DNA from: Rhodococcus rhodnii
Lineage (GTDB): Bacteria; Actinomycetota; Actinomycetes; Mycobacteriales; Pseudonocardiaceae
Length of the DNA: 64,000 nucleotides
NCBI GenBank assembly: GCA_000720375.1
Contig: JOAA01000019.1
Coordinates: 62,001 to 126,000 of the forward strand
Direction: 5' to 3'
In this document: one piece after another, positions 6,466-16,796 of the stretch
Layout: each line of letters opens with the position of its first letter
How positions within the stretch are numbered: the first letter of the stretch is position 1
Position numbers and translations under genes: made by a program
Notes under the pieces: generated by a model
Database searches by the model: none
What the model was told of the DNA's origin: nothing
What the model saw: only the letters and a program-made list of their open reading frames with translations

Positions 6466-9114
6466 ATGCGCATAGCCAGATTAGTGCTCCCTGTGCTGGT
6501 CGTGGCCGGCTTGGCGACGCCAGCACAGGCAGCACCACCACCGACGTTCGCGGCGACGGGCTGGTCGGTCGAGGACGGCAAACTGGTGTGGCGTGCACCA
6601 GAGCCAGTGCCGGTCGGCGACGCCGCGATCGAGTTCTGGGACGGCGACCGGCTGCTCGGCAGACCGCGCCCGTCGACCGATCACCGCACGTTCACGCTCG
6701 ACAGCACAGCGGTCGCCGACCCGCGTGAACCCGAGGTCCGGGCGGGTGGCAGGCGAATCGATGTCGAGGAGAAGAGGCGTCCGCTGGCATCGGCGCCAAC
6801 GCCCGCACCTGCGCCGTTGCCCGCGGGAGCGGTCGATCCCGGGGTGCCAGGCCCGTTCCGGACCACGTCCGGCGAGTACACAGTGGACTCGATCAGGCTG
6901 CCGGACTACCCGCAGCCCATTGAGATGCAGGGCTTGGTGATCGCACCGGTCAATGCCCCCGGCAAGCGCCCGCTCGCGCTTTTCCTGCACGGCAGGCATG
7001 CCACGTGTTACGTCCCCGGCGGGGCCGCCAGTTTGGCCTGGCCGTGCCCACCAGACGCGAAAGCCATTCCGAGTCATCGGGGTTACCAGCAGGCGCAGCA
7101 GTTGCTCGCCTCGCAGGGCTACGTGACGGTCTCGATCTCCGCCAACGGCATCAACGCTCAGGACAACGGCGTGCTCGACCTCGGCGCGCAGGGGCGTTCT
7201 TCCTTGGTACGCCAGCACTTGGCCCGCTGGGCCGACTGGGCAGGCGCGGGCCGCGGATCGGCACCGGACATCGTCAAGGCCGCACCCGTCGCCGACCTGT
7301 CGAACGTGTTCCTGATGGGTCATTCGCGCGGCGGTGAAGGCGTCAACCGAGCCGCGATGGACAGCATCAGCCCGCCAACCGGGGAGAACCTGCCGACTCG
7401 CTGGACCATCCGTGGCCTGTTCCTGATCGGTCCGACGATCTTCGGCCACAACCCTGCACCCGACGTGCCCTCGGTCGCGGTCCTGCCCGGCTGCGACGGC
7501 GACGTCATCACCCTCGAAGGACAGATGTCCGTGGACGCCTCCCGAGGGATCAGCCGGGGCAAGGCGTTGCACAGCGCGTTGTATGCCGTCGGGGCGAACC
7601 ACAACTTCTTCAACACCGAGTGGACACCTGGTCAGGCCGAGGCTCCGGCCGGCGACGACTTCTCCCTCGAAGGCGATCCGCTGTGCTCGCCGGGAGTGCC
7701 CAACCGGCTGACCCCGGTGCAGCAACAGACCATGGGTGCGACGTACATCGCTGCCGCGGCACGGCTTTTCGTGGCCGGTGACCTGCGCGTCCTGCCGCTG
7801 CTCGACGGTACGGGAGTGCGGGCGCCGTCGGCCGACCCAGCCCGCGTACTCAGCCACGCCGTCGGCGGCGCACGGACTTCCTTTGTGGTGCCGGAAGCCG
7901 CTACCCAGGCCAGCGGAGGCGCTCAGCTGTGCAAGCTGGTCACAGGGGGCACTGACTCGTGCTTCGATCCGGCCATCTCGTGGTGGCAACCGCATTCGGC
8001 GTTGATCCAGTGGACGCTCAGTGAGGATCCGGACCGGCTCGCGGTCTCGTTGGCCGGCTCGGGGGCCATTCGCCCGGCCAGGCCCGTTTCCCTTACCGGG
8101 TCACGGGATCTGGCGCTGCGGTTGATCGTCCCGCCGAACACCACGGGCAACCAGTTCGACATCGCCATCACCGATGTCCACGGCCGCAAGGCACCGTTGG
8201 GCACGGTCAAGCTGGATGGCCTGTCCGCGACAGAGAACATCGCTTCGCTTTGGGCTCAGGAAGTCCGCGTTCCGCTGCCGAGGTACGGCGTTGACCTGCG
8301 TCGAGTCGCGGCGCTCGAACTCGTGCCGCGCGGCACAGGACAGGCGTGGCTGATGGACGCCTACGGCTGGAACACCGGGTTGCCTGCCCCGGAACCCGTT
8401 GCCTTGCCACGTGTTGACGTGAGCGATCTGACCATCCGGGAAGGTGACTCGGGCACGATGACCTACCAGGTCAAGGTCTCGACGTCAGGCACCACCTCGG
8501 GCACCGCACGGCTGTTCGTGTCCGATGGCGCGGGCGGGTTCACGACCAGGGTCATCACTGTCCAACCTGGACAGCAGACGATCGAGCTCCCGTTCGACGT
8601 CACCGGCAACACCCGGTGGAGTCTTTCGATCCGGCGCCTGGTCTTCGCCAAGGCGCTGCAAGGCGTGGTCGCGGCGGACTACGCCGGTGGAATGGTCGTA
8701 CTCAACGACGACCCCGAGCCGACGGTCACGATCACGCCGGTCGCCGACAAGGTCACCGAAGGCGGGACGTTGACGTGGCGGATGACGATCTCCGCGGTGG
8801 CGGACTCGACCTTCCCGCGGTTCGTCGGCGCACTGCCGGTCGAGTCCGGGCCCGAGCTGTCCAGCACGGACGTCGATCCGGCCTGGTTCCGGGAATGGAC
8901 ACGGGGATCCGACCCGCTGCCTTCTCGTTCGCTCTCGAGCGCCGGAGCCTTCATCCAGTTCGGCATTCCAGCTGGTCAACTGAGCCGTGACGTCACCGTG
9001 GTGACCGTCGCCGACAACGAGGCCGAGCCTACTGAGCGGGTCCGGCTGGGCATCGTCACGCCGGACGGGCGGATCGAGTCCGAAGTCATCGGTGAGGTGA
9101 GCGACCCGACGTAG
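6466..9114 (+). CDS. Secreted alpha/beta-hydrolase with C-terminal Calx-beta-like domains (paralog 1)
   Basis: This is an 882-aa exported protein. The signal peptide is [18 protein letters not shown], cut after AQA at about residue 22. The hydrolase domain has [10 protein letters not shown] (oxyanion strand) and the nucleophile elbow GHSRGGEG at about residue 287. C-terminal modules starting VDVSDLTIREGDSG and ending VADNEAEPTERV resemble Calx-beta repeats, which bind calcium or mediate adhesion. The ATG at 6466 has GGGAGGA upstream. Substrate is unknown: a serine esterase or peptidase acting outside the cell is likely. The next gene is a close tandem copy, so this pair arose by duplication. 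Confidence 0.9.
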   Translation: MRIARLVLPVLVVAGLATPAQAAPPPTFAATGWSVEDGKLVWRAPEPVPVGDAAIEFWDGDRLLGRPRPSTDHRTFTLDSTAVADPREPEVRAGGRRIDVEEKRRPLASAPTPAPAPLPAGAVDPGVPGPFRTTSGEYTVDSIRLPDYPQPIEMQGLVIAPVNAPGKRPLALFLHGRHATCYVPGGAASLAWPCPPDAKAIPSHRGYQQAQQLLASQGYVTVSISANGINAQDNGVLDLGAQGRSSLVRQHLARWADWAGAGRGSAPDIVKAAPVADLSNVFLMGHSRGGEGVNRAAMDSISPPTGENLPTRWTIRGLFLIGPTIFGHNPAPDVPSVAVLPGCDGDVITLEGQMSVDASRGISRGKALHSALYAVGANHNFFNTEWTPGQAEAPAGDDFSLEGDPLCSPGVPNRLTPVQQQTMGATYIAAAARLFVAGDLRVLPLLDGTGVRAPSADPARVLSHAVGGARTSFVVPEAATQASGGAQLCKLVTGGTDSCFDPAISWWQPHSALIQWTLSEDPDRLAVSLAGSGAIRPARPVSLTGSRDLALRLIVPPNTTGNQFDIAITDVHGRKAPLGTVKLDGLSATENIASLWAQEVRVPLPRYGVDLRRVAALELVPRGTGQAWLMDAYGWNTGLPAPEPVALPRVDVSDLTIREGDSGTMTYQVKVSTSGTTSGTARLFVSDGAGGFTTRVITVQPGQQTIELPFDVTGNTRWSLSIRRLVFAKALQGVVAADYAGGMVVLNDDPEPTVTITPVADKVTEGGTLTWRMTISAVADSTFPRFVGALPVESGPELSSTDVDPAWFREWTRGSDPLPSRSLSSAGAFIQFGIPAGQLSRDVTVVTVADNEAEPTERVRLGIVTPDGRIESEVIGEVSDPT

Positions 9115-9183
9115 GCCCCTTGCGGGCGCATGATCAACACCGCTAGAACCAGTTGCGGAGGGAACAACTGGAGGGAAATTCAC

Positions 9184-11817
9184 ATGCGTCTGCTCAGGCT
9201 CGTGTTGCCTGTGCTGGTCGTGGCCGGTTTGGCCACGCCCGCACAGGCAGCACAACCGCCGGAAACCGCATCGGGTTGGTCAGTCAGTGGCAGCGAGCTT
9301 GTCTGGAAATCGGACAATCCGCTGCCGGTCGGCGACGCGGCCATCGAATTCTGGGCCGGGGACCGGCTGCTGGGCCGTCCCCGCCCGTCGGCCGACCATC
9401 GCACGTTCACACTCAGCACGAGAACCGCGGTCGACCCACGTGAGCTGTCCGTTCGCGCATCGGGCAAGCGGCTGGACGTCGAAGAAGCACCACGGCCGAT
9501 GAAGACGCGGCCGCTGCCACCACCCGCGCCGCAACCCGCGGGTACGGTCGATCCCGGAGTGCCCGGCCCGTACAAGACGACGACCGGTGAGTACACAGTG
9601 GACCCGATCAAGCTGCCGGACTACCCGGCGGCGATCGAGATGCAGGGCCTGGTCGTGGCACCGGTCAACGCACCTGGCCGGCGACCACTCGCACTTTTCC
9701 TGCACGGCAGGCACATCTCGTGCTACGACCCGGCAGATCCGAGGTATCAGAACATCGACTGGCCGTGTGCGGAAGGCAAGAAACCCGTCCCCAGCTACAC
9801 CGGCTACCAGCAGGCACAACAACTGCTCGCGTCGCAGGGGTACGTGACCGTGTCCATCTCGGCGAACGGGATCAACGGGCAGGACGCCGACGTTCTTGAC
9901 CTGGGCGCACAAGGGCGTTCTTCCTTGGTACGCCAGCACTTGACTCGCTGGGCGGACTGGGCAGGCGCAGGGCGCGGCTCGGCACCGGACATCGTCAAGG
10001 CCGTGCCCGTGGCCGACCTGTCGAACGTGTTCCTGATGGGGCACTCGCGCGGCGGCGAAGGCGTCAACCGAGCCGCGATGGACAGCCTGAACCCGCCGCC
10101 CGGCGACACGCTGCCGACGCTGTGGAAGATCCGGGGCACGCTGCTGATCGGTCCGACGATCTTCGGCCACAACCCGGCGCCCGACGTGCCCTCGGCCACG
10201 ATCCTGCCCGGCTGCGACGGTGACGTCTCCGACCTGCAAGGACAGATGTTCATCGACGGGACGCGAGGCGTCAGCCGCGGTGCCGCGTTGCACAGCTCGC
10301 TGTACTTCGTGGGCGCGAACCACAACTTCTTCAACACCGAGTGGACGCCTGGCCAGTCCGTGGCGCCGTCGTCGGACGACTTCCGGAGCACCGATGACGC
10401 GGTGTGCTCGCCGGGAACGCCGACTCGGCTCACCGCAGCGCAGCAGCAAACCGCTGGTGCGACGTACATCGCTGCGGCGGCGCAGCTCTTCGTCGGCGGG
10501 GACCGGCGAGTACTTCCTCTGCTCGACGGCAGCGGCGTACGCGCGCCTTCGGCCGATCCGGCCCGTGTGCTCTCGCACGCCGTCGGTGGCGAGCGGACCT
10601 CGTTCGTCACGCCGGAGGCCGCGACCGCGACCAGTGGCGGAGCGAAACTGTGCAAGCAGGTCACCAAGGACGAGGCGCAGGGCTGCGGAGTCGAGAACAG
10701 GACGCACTTCGTGTGGTTCTGGGGTGTGAGTGAGGATCCCGACCGGTTCGCCGTGTCCTTGTCCGGCGCGGGAACCGTGCGTCCCGCGAAGCCGGTGTCG
10801 CTGGCCGGGTCACGCGATCTGGCGCTGCGGCTGATCGTTCCGCCGAACACCAAGGACAACAGGTTCGACATCGCGATCACCGACACGCGCGGCCGTAAGG
10901 CCCAACTGGGCTCGGTGAAGCTCGACGGCTTGCCTGCCACTGAACATGTTTCGGCGCTGTGGTCCCAGGAAGTGCGCGTTCCATTGCCGTGGCACGGTAT
11001 CGATCTGCGTCAGGTGGCTTCGCTCGAGCTTGTGCCGCATGGCAACGAGAAGGCCTGGCTGCTTGACGCGTACGGCTGGAACAACGGTTTGCCAGACCCA
11101 CGGCCGGTTCCGTTGTCGCGGGTGGACGTCGGCGCGTTGACCGTCCAGGAGGGCGACTCGGGCACGAAGAAGTACCAGATCCCGGTGTCGGTGTCCGGCG
11201 ACAGGGCAGGCAAAGTGCGGCTGTTCATCGGCCGTGACAAGGCCGAGTTCGAGGCGCGCCTGGTCACCGTCGAGCCAGGACAGCACACGATCGACCTGCC
11301 CATGGAGGTCACCGGCAACACCCGGTGGAGCTGGGGATCCAGTCAGCAGGTGCTCGCGAAGGCCGTCCAAGGCACAGTCGCGGGTGCGTACGGCGGCGGT
11401 ATCACCGTGATCGAGGACGATCCCGCGCCCGCCATCACAATCGCGCCTGCCACCACAACCGAGGGCGGCACGATGAAGTGGACCGTGACTTCGTCCGCGG
11501 TCGCCGATTCGCCGATCACCGGATGGGGCCGGACGATTCCGCCCACCCAGGGCCGGCAACTGTCGACCACCGACGTGGATCCGACGTGGTTCAAGGAGAA
11601 CACCGCCGAGGAGCCGTTGCCCGCCCGGCCGCTGTCGGACACCCGGCTGATGTTCTACTTCGATATCCCGGCCGGGTCGTTGACCGGTGAGATCACCATG
11701 CCCACGGTGGCGGACACCGAGGCAGAACCGACCGAGTACGTCTACTCGAAGTTGCGCCTGTCAGCGGACCGCACCAAGGAGGTCGAGCTCGTCGGCACGG
11801 TGACTGAGCAGTCCTAG
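9184..11817 (+). CDS. Secreted alpha/beta-hydrolase with C-terminal Calx-beta-like domains (paralog 2)
   Basis: This 877-aa protein is similar along its whole length to the preceding one: nearly the same signal peptide ([17 protein letters not shown]), HGRHISCY, the nucleophile motif GHSRGGEG, and FNTEWTPGQ. The C-terminal Calx-beta-like part ([29 protein letters not shown]) is the most diverged region. The ATG at 9184 follows GGAGGGAAATTCAC. The gap to paralog 1 is 69 bp with no terminator, so they are probably co-transcribed. The 3' end overlaps the convergent menG stop by 4 bp. Conservation of the catalytic elbow in both copies suggests both are active, perhaps with different C-terminal targeting. 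Confidence 0.9.
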   Translation: MRLLRLVLPVLVVAGLATPAQAAQPPETASGWSVSGSELVWKSDNPLPVGDAAIEFWAGDRLLGRPRPSADHRTFTLSTRTAVDPRELSVRASGKRLDVEEAPRPMKTRPLPPPAPQPAGTVDPGVPGPYKTTTGEYTVDPIKLPDYPAAIEMQGLVVAPVNAPGRRPLALFLHGRHISCYDPADPRYQNIDWPCAEGKKPVPSYTGYQQAQQLLASQGYVTVSISANGINGQDADVLDLGAQGRSSLVRQHLTRWADWAGAGRGSAPDIVKAVPVADLSNVFLMGHSRGGEGVNRAAMDSLNPPPGDTLPTLWKIRGTLLIGPTIFGHNPAPDVPSATILPGCDGDVSDLQGQMFIDGTRGVSRGAALHSSLYFVGANHNFFNTEWTPGQSVAPSSDDFRSTDDAVCSPGTPTRLTAAQQQTAGATYIAAAAQLFVGGDRRVLPLLDGSGVRAPSADPARVLSHAVGGERTSFVTPEAATATSGGAKLCKQVTKDEAQGCGVENRTHFVWFWGVSEDPDRFAVSLSGAGTVRPAKPVSLAGSRDLALRLIVPPNTKDNRFDIAITDTRGRKAQLGSVKLDGLPATEHVSALWSQEVRVPLPWHGIDLRQVASLELVPHGNEKAWLLDAYGWNNGLPDPRPVPLSRVDVGALTVQEGDSGTKKYQIPVSVSGDRAGKVRLFIGRDKAEFEARLVTVEPGQHTIDLPMEVTGNTRWSWGSSQQVLAKAVQGTVAGAYGGGITVIEDDPAPAITIAPATTTEGGTMKWTVTSSAVADSPITGWGRTIPPTQGRQLSTTDVDPTWFKENTAEEPLPARPLSDTRLMFYFDIPAGSLTGEITMPTVADTEAEPTEYVYSKLRLSADRTKEVELVGTVTEQS

Positions 11818-12500
11818 CGCTTCTTCGCCCGGTGCAGGGCCACGACTCCGAAAGTGAGGTTCATCCACTCCACGTCACTCCAGCCGGCCTTGGCGACGAT
11901 CTCGGCAAGGCCGCGCTGGGAGTGCCAGTCCTTGATCGACTCGCCGAGGTAGCGGTACGCCTCGGGATTGGACGACACGACCTTGGCGATCGTGGGCGCG
12001 ACCCGCTTCATGCCCCAGTGGAACACCGTGCGGAACGGCTTGAACCGCGGCTGGGAGAACTCGCAGACCAGCAGCCTGCCGCCGGGCTTGACCACCCGCC
12101 GCATCTCGGCGAGCGCGACCTCGGTGTCGAAGAAGTTCCGGATGCCGAAGACGACCGTGACCGCGTCGAAGGAGTCGTCGGCGAACGGCAGCCGCATCGC
12201 GTCCGCGGCGACCTTCGGCACCTCACGGGACGCGCCGCTGCTGAGCATGCCGACCGAGAAGTCGGCGGCCACGCACCAGGCGCCACCCCGCGCGAACGCG
12301 ACCGTCGACACGCCCGTGCCCGCGGCCAGGTCGAGAATCCGCTCGCCCGGCTGGGCGTCGAGGACCCTCCTGGTCATCTCGCGCCAGCGCCGGTCGTAGC
12401 CCAACGTGAGGACCGAATTGGTCCGGTCGTACCCGCGCGCGACGCCGTCGAACATCTTGGCGACCTCGCGCGGCTTCTTCTCAAGGCTGGCACGGGACAT
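11814..12500 (-). CDS. menG: Demethylmenaquinone methyltransferase
   Basis: This 228-aa SAM-dependent methyltransferase (UbiE/MenG family) performs the last step of menaquinone synthesis, methylating demethylmenaquinone. The N-terminal motif [16 protein letters not shown], the SAM-binding loop [16 protein letters not shown] and the family signature [15 protein letters not shown] are all present. The length fits the family. The ATG at 12500 is clear. It lies apart from the other men genes but in the same neighbourhood, beside the two glycosyltransferases, as seen in mycobacteria. Confidence 0.95.
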   Translation of the reverse strand: MSRASLEKKPREVAKMFDGVARGYDRTNSVLTLGYDRRWREMTRRVLDAQPGERILDLAAGTGVSTVAFARGGAWCVAADFSVGMLSSGASREVPKVAADAMRLPFADDSFDAVTVVFGIRNFFDTEVALAEMRRVVKPGGRLLVCEFSQPRFKPFRTVFHWGMKRVAPTIAKVVSSNPEAYRYLGESIKDWHSQRGLAEIVAKAGWSDVEWMNLTFGVVALHRAKKR

Positions 12501-12621
12501 GACCGAACTCTAAGCGAGAACCGAGGTGCGCATGATGCCACCTGAGCAGGCTCTAAGCCAGCACATCCCCGAAAGAGTGAAAGACCTGCCAGCAACCCAC
12601 ATGTGCCGGTAACTTGAACAT

Positions 12622-12915
12622 GTGAGCGAAAACGCCGTTCCGATAGAGGAGATGACCCGTGCCGAACTACTCGACAACATCCGCCACTGCTTCACGCAGG
12701 CCCGCGCCGCGCATGCCGCTTACCTCGCCGCGCTCGCCCGCCTCAGCCACCTGCGCAACTCGTTCTTCCCGGACTTCGCCGTGCCCGGTTTGCCTGAACA
12801 ATGCCCGTACTTCGCCCCACCGGCAACGGGCCTCAACCCGGCTGTGGATATCCCGCCCCAACTGGTCAGCGCGACGTCGGACTTCGTGTGGGCCACGCGG
12901 GCTAGGCCAGGCTGA
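12622..12915 (+). CDS. Small hypothetical protein (97 aa)
   Basis: This short reading frame has no recognised domain. It shows a helical stretch (AAHAAYLAALARLSHLRNSFF) followed by a Pro-rich tail. It starts with GTG at 12622 without a clear ribosome-binding site, so either the transcript is leaderless or the ATG at 12652 is used. The end overlaps the convergent glycosyltransferase stop by 14 bp. Coding status is likely but not certain. Confidence 0.45.
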   Translation: MSENAVPIEEMTRAELLDNIRHCFTQARAAHAAYLAALARLSHLRNSFFPDFAVPGLPEQCPYFAPPATGLNPAVDIPPQLVSATSDFVWATRARPG

Positions 12916-14011
12916 GCGCCTGCAGCATGCCCTCGACCGACGTGGGCCAACTGAACTCTTCCGCCCGCGCCCGAGCCGCTTCCCGGCGCCGCGACTCCGG
13001 TGCCTCGAGCAGGTCTTCCACCGCGTCGGCGAACGCGTCCGCGTGGTCGTCCACCGCGGCGCCACACCCTGGCCGAACAATCTCCCGGAGAGCCGATGAT
13101 GCCGAGACCACGACCGGAGTTCCCGACGCGAGTGCTTCCAGTGCCGCGAGCCCGAACGTCTCATGTGGACCTGGCGCCAAGGAGACGTCCGCCGTGGCGA
13201 GCAGCTGGGCGACGTCGGTGCGGGACTGAACGAATCCAAGGAACGTCACGGGCAGGCCCGTCGCGCGGCGGCGCAGCGATCCCATGCTCGGGCCGTCACC
13301 GGCGACGACCAGCCTTGCGCTGTGACCTTCGGAGTGCAGTTGTGCCAAGGTGTCCACACTGCGCTCCACGTGCTTCTCCGGCGAGAGGCGTCCACAGTGG
13401 ATCAACAGCGTCTCCGCTCCGGCCGCCAGATCCTGTCTTAGCGACACCGATCTTCGGGCCGGGGTGAAGGTGGACAAGTCGACACCGAGCGGGACTCGCC
13501 GGACGTTCGTCACGCCGATGCGGTCGAACTCCTCACGGGCGAATTCCGTCGTGCACACCACGGTGTCGTAGTACCCGGCCATTCGGCGGTTGGCCCGGTC
13601 GGCGACGTTGCGTGCCCATTGCGGTGGAAGGAGGAACTGTTCGAGCAATCTGTCCAGGCGTTCGTGCGAGATGACCACGCTCGGCACGCCGTGGCTTCGG
13701 GCCCATCGGCCCATGCCGCGCAACGTCAGCCGGTCCGAGACCTCAAGGCGGTCGGGTTCGAGACGGGTCAGCAATGTCCGCACGCGCCAGGGATCGACGG
13801 CCCGGTAGCCCCCGGTGCCCGGGATTTTGGGGGCTGGCAGCGTGATTCGGCGCACGCCGTTGGGCATCGGCTCGTCGGCGTAGCCGGAGCCGGGGACGAC
13901 CAGGACCACGTCATGGCCCTGCGCGCAGTACCCGGCGCCCAGGTGGTGCAGCGCCGTCCGTAACCCGCCGGACTTCGGACCGTAGAAGTTGGCGAGCTGG
14001 ACAACGCGCAT
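12902..14011 (-). CDS. GT4-family glycosyltransferase
   Basis: This 369-aa retaining glycosyltransferase has the GT-B fold. The N-terminal glycine-rich acceptor loop is FYGPKSGGLRTAL and the C-terminal donor-binding region has the family E-x7-E pattern HETFGLAALEALASG. The motif CGRLSPEKHVERSV at the domain junction is typical of mannosyl- and glucosyltransferases that use nucleotide sugars. Its ATG overlaps the stop of the upstream GT4 gene (TGATG), so the two are coupled. They may add successive sugars to the same lipid or glycan acceptor, but the substrate cannot be read from sequence. Confidence 0.9.
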   Translation of the reverse strand: MRVVQLANFYGPKSGGLRTALHHLGAGYCAQGHDVVLVVPGSGYADEPMPNGVRRITLPAPKIPGTGGYRAVDPWRVRTLLTRLEPDRLEVSDRLTLRGMGRWARSHGVPSVVISHERLDRLLEQFLLPPQWARNVADRANRRMAGYYDTVVCTTEFAREEFDRIGVTNVRRVPLGVDLSTFTPARRSVSLRQDLAAGAETLLIHCGRLSPEKHVERSVDTLAQLHSEGHSARLVVAGDGPSMGSLRRRATGLPVTFLGFVQSRTDVAQLLATADVSLAPGPHETFGLAALEALASGTPVVVSASSALREIVRPGCGAAVDDHADAFADAVEDLLEAPESRRREAARARAEEFSWPTSVEGMLQALSLA

Positions 14012-15123
14012 CACGCCACCTGGGCCAGCTGGGTCACCGCGCCGTAGTGGCCCATCAGTTGATCGCACACGGCCGTCCAGGTGCGGCCTTGGACGGCACG
14101 GCGTCCCGCGGTGGCCAGGCGGGTGCGCAGTGCCGGGTCAAGCAGTTCCGCGACGGCCGGACGCAGTTCCGTGTCCATGTCCTTGAGGAGGAAACCAGTC
14201 TTGCCGTGGTCAACGAGGTCACGCGGTCCGCCCGAGTCGGGGGCGAGCACGGGCACACCAGAGGCCATCGCCTCTTGGACGGCCTGGCAGAACGTCTCGT
14301 GCGGCCCGGTGTGCACGAACACGTCCAGGCTGGCGTAGGCCTCGGCGAGGGGCTCGCCCGTCCGGAACCCGAGAAAGGCCGCCCCTGGCAGCTTTTCCCG
14401 CAGGTTGTCCGTGTCGGGGCCGTCGCCGACGACCACCAGCCGGACGCCGGGCATGTCGGCCAGGGCTGCCAGCTTGGCGACCTGTTTCTCCGGCGCCAGC
14501 CGACCGACGTAGCCGACGAGCATCTCGCCGTTGGGTGCCAGCTCACGGCGAAGTTGGCTGTCGCGGCGGCTTGGGTTGAACAGGTTCGTGTCGACGCCTC
14601 TGCCCCAGCGGTGGACGCGTGGGATGCCGTGCTCGACCAGGGAGCGCACGGCATCGGTCGAGGGCGCCAGGGTCCGGTCGGCCAGGGTGTGCAGCCTGCG
14701 GATCCAGCGCCAGGCCACGGCCGCGCCTCTGGCGAGGCCGTACGAGGACGCGAATCCGGCCACGTCGGTCTGGTAGACCGCCACGGTCGGCACGTCCAGC
14801 AGGCGCGCGGCTCGTAGCCCGCCCGCGCCGAGCACGAACGGCGATGCCAGGTGCACGACATCGGGCTCGAAATCCAGCAGGGCCGAGGTGATCCGCGGCC
14901 CCGGCAGACCGATCGGAAGGGAGGTGACGACCGGGACGTCGACCGCACGGGTCCGGACGACCGGGGCGTGCAGGTAGCTGTCCGGCCCAGGGCCAGGAGC
15001 GACCACGAGTGCCTCGTGACCGTGGTCACGCAGGTACTCGACAACGCGGAGAACGGAGTTCGTCACGCCGTTCACCTGCGGCAGAAAGCTCTCGGTGACG
15101 ATGGCGACTCGCACGGATCTCAC
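14011..15123 (-). CDS. GT4-family glycosyltransferase, MgtA-like (probable alpha-mannosyltransferase)
   Basis: This 370-aa GT-B enzyme has the acceptor loop [17 protein letters not shown] at the N-terminus, [10 protein letters not shown] at the domain junction and [15 protein letters not shown] with the donor-site glutamates. The sequence type and the position next to menG resemble mycobacterial MgtA, a GDP-mannose-dependent enzyme acting on glycolipids. Start is the GTG at 15123, with a second GTG three codons later. It is the first of a two-gene unit with the downstream GT4. The MgtA assignment rests on context and motif style, so I leave the symbol blank. Confidence 0.88.
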   Translation of the reverse strand: MRSVRVAIVTESFLPQVNGVTNSVLRVVEYLRDHGHEALVVAPGPGPDSYLHAPVVRTRAVDVPVVTSLPIGLPGPRITSALLDFEPDVVHLASPFVLGAGGLRAARLLDVPTVAVYQTDVAGFASSYGLARGAAVAWRWIRRLHTLADRTLAPSTDAVRSLVEHGIPRVHRWGRGVDTNLFNPSRRDSQLRRELAPNGEMLVGYVGRLAPEKQVAKLAALADMPGVRLVVVGDGPDTDNLREKLPGAAFLGFRTGEPLAEAYASLDVFVHTGPHETFCQAVQEAMASGVPVLAPDSGGPRDLVDHGKTGFLLKDMDTELRPAVAELLDPALRTRLATAGRRAVQGRTWTAVCDQLMGHYGAVTQLAQVA

Positions 15124-15269
15124 GATGATCCGGCATCCGAGCAGACCGGCGACGGGCGAATGACGTGCCGGGGAACGAAGCCGAAACTTCCAACGTGTGG
15201 TTTTGCGATCCTTCGCTGGTCACCTCCCGGTCGCGTACCGGACACCCAGCGCGGTCACTCTAGGTCGGC

Positions 15270-16115
15270 ATGACCCTCTTGTCGTCGCGCCCGCCCAGGC
15301 CAGTTGAGCCGGGACTGTTGTCACGGGCACTGGAAGTAGCCGGCCGGCTGGCCAACGACGCCACCGACGTGATCACCGCGACAGCGGGCCGGGGCGCGCG
15401 CCCCGGCGGCAAGGACTCCCCGTTCGACTGGGTCACCGACACCGACCGGACCCTGGAACGGCACACCCGCCGGGTGCTGACGTCCGAGTTCCCCGGCATG
15501 CCGGTGGTCGGGCAGGAGTTCGGCGCCGACATCGGCTCGGACGCCGCCGAGTACCGCTGGGTCGTCGATCCGGTGGACGGCACGGCGAACTACGTCGCGG
15601 GCGTGCCGTGGTGCGCGTACAGCCTGGCCTTGGTGGACGCGTCGGGCCCGGTGGTGGGGGTCGTCGCGGATCCGTACCGGGGGCAGATCTACGCAGCCGC
15701 GCGAGGCCGTGGCGCCCGGGCCAACGGCGTCCAGGTGTCGCTGACCGACCGGTTCTCCACGGCAGGAGCGATCGTCTGCACCGAGCTCACCCGAACCGGG
15801 CCATGGCCAGGGATGGGCGGGTTCATCGAGCGCGCGGCGCGAGCGCACGCCGGCGTCCGGGTGCTGGGCTCAGCGGCCCTGGCGATCGCCCAGGTCGCAC
15901 TGGGCCACGCGGCCGCGGCCGTGCTGCACAGCTACCACGAGTGGGACGTCGCCGGCGCGGTCGCCTTGGCGATCGAAGCAGGTGCGTCGGTGCTCGACCG
16001 GCACGGCGAAGACACCGCGTTGCCGGTGGACGGCCTGTTGGTCGCAGCGCCCGGAGTATCCGACGAGGTACTCACTTGGTGGCAGGAGACAGCGACTGTG
16101 GTGGATTCGATGTGA
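15270..16115 (+). CDS. Inositol monophosphatase family protein
   Basis: This 281-aa Mg-dependent phosphatase has the metal-binding motif WVVDPVDGTANYVAG (about residues 91-105) and the C-terminal EWDVAGAVALAIEAG. In actinobacteria such proteins hydrolyse inositol-1-phosphate, histidinol phosphate or PAP; the window does not decide between them. The ATG at 15270 is used. It is divergent from the glycosyltransferase pair across about 146 bp that should hold both promoters. The 3' end overlaps the convergent DUF3592 gene by 44 bp. Confidence 0.9.
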   Translation: MTLLSSRPPRPVEPGLLSRALEVAGRLANDATDVITATAGRGARPGGKDSPFDWVTDTDRTLERHTRRVLTSEFPGMPVVGQEFGADIGSDAAEYRWVVDPVDGTANYVAGVPWCAYSLALVDASGPVVGVVADPYRGQIYAAARGRGARANGVQVSLTDRFSTAGAIVCTELTRTGPWPGMGGFIERAARAHAGVRVLGSAALAIAQVALGHAAAAVLHSYHEWDVAGAVALAIEAGASVLDRHGEDTALPVDGLLVAAPGVSDEVLTWWQETATVVDSM

Positions 16116-16560
16116 ACAACGGCCCGTACCGCTTCATCCACCACAGGATGGGCAGGATCACGAGCCACATGAACAACACCAACGTGCCCGCAGGCATCAA
16201 CGTCAGGTAGGCGCCCCGGCCCGCGACCTTGACCAGGTCAGGCTTGGCCGCGTCGTACTCGACCTCGACCAGCTGCCCCCGCTGCAACCCTGCCGGATAC
16301 CCGACACCATCGGGCGGAATGTGGTCAGCACCATCGGGAGTCTGGTAGCGCACCAGCGTGCGGTCGAAGGAAACCGAGAGAACCTCGGCAGTAGTCCGCA
16401 CCGCCCGCGAGTTGAGCCCCGCGTCCTCCCGATACGCCCCAATCACCAGGACAACGGCGAGCAGCGTCACCGTGGCACCGATCGACACCAACACGATCGC
16501 CGCGATCCGGCGCACTCGCCCCGCCCGCCCCGCCCGTCCCTCTGCCGCTTCAACTGGCAC
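16072..16560 (-). CDS. DUF3592-type membrane protein
   Basis: This protein of about 162 aa has one N-terminal transmembrane helix (AAIVLVSIGATVTLLAVVLV), an extracytoplasmic beta-domain with the pattern TAEVLSVSFDRTLVRYQ and LVEVEYDAAKPDLV typical of DUF3592, and a second helix (LMPAGTLVLFMWLVILPIL). The function of the family is unknown. Start is uncertain: GTG at 16560 gives a short arginine-rich cytoplasmic tail, and longer versions are low-complexity. The C-terminal 44 bp overlap the convergent phosphatase gene. Confidence 0.7.
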   Translation of the reverse strand: MPVEAAEGRAGRAGRVRRIAAIVLVSIGATVTLLAVVLVIGAYREDAGLNSRAVRTTAEVLSVSFDRTLVRYQTPDGADHIPPDGVGYPAGLQRGQLVEVEYDAAKPDLVKVAGRGAYLTLMPAGTLVLFMWLVILPILWWMKRYGPLFTSNPPQSLSPATK

Positions 16561-16743
16561 GCCCGCACTGTACCGAGCGATCAAGATGGCCACGCCCGCC
16601 CGAGGCGTCGAGACCTCGGCACACCGATAACGTTCCAATTGGCTGGCGGCCAAGCCGCCCCGAGGGAAGGCACGCCCGGACCAACCCAGCAATCAAAGCG
16701 CCCACTGGCACAACGGCACCTGCGACTGACACGCCCGTCAAGA

Positions 16744-16780
16744 AAAAACTGCCCCACCAGCAGGGCGCCGGTGGGGCAGG
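16744..16780 (-). terminator. Rho-independent terminator of the M1 peptidase gene
   Basis: Read on the minus strand, a 10-bp stem CTGCCCCACC/GGTGGGGCAG with an 11-nt loop is followed by six T residues. It lies 17 bp after the stop of the M1 peptidase gene. Confidence 0.9.
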
Positions 16781-16796
16781 GCTCATCGACTAACTC

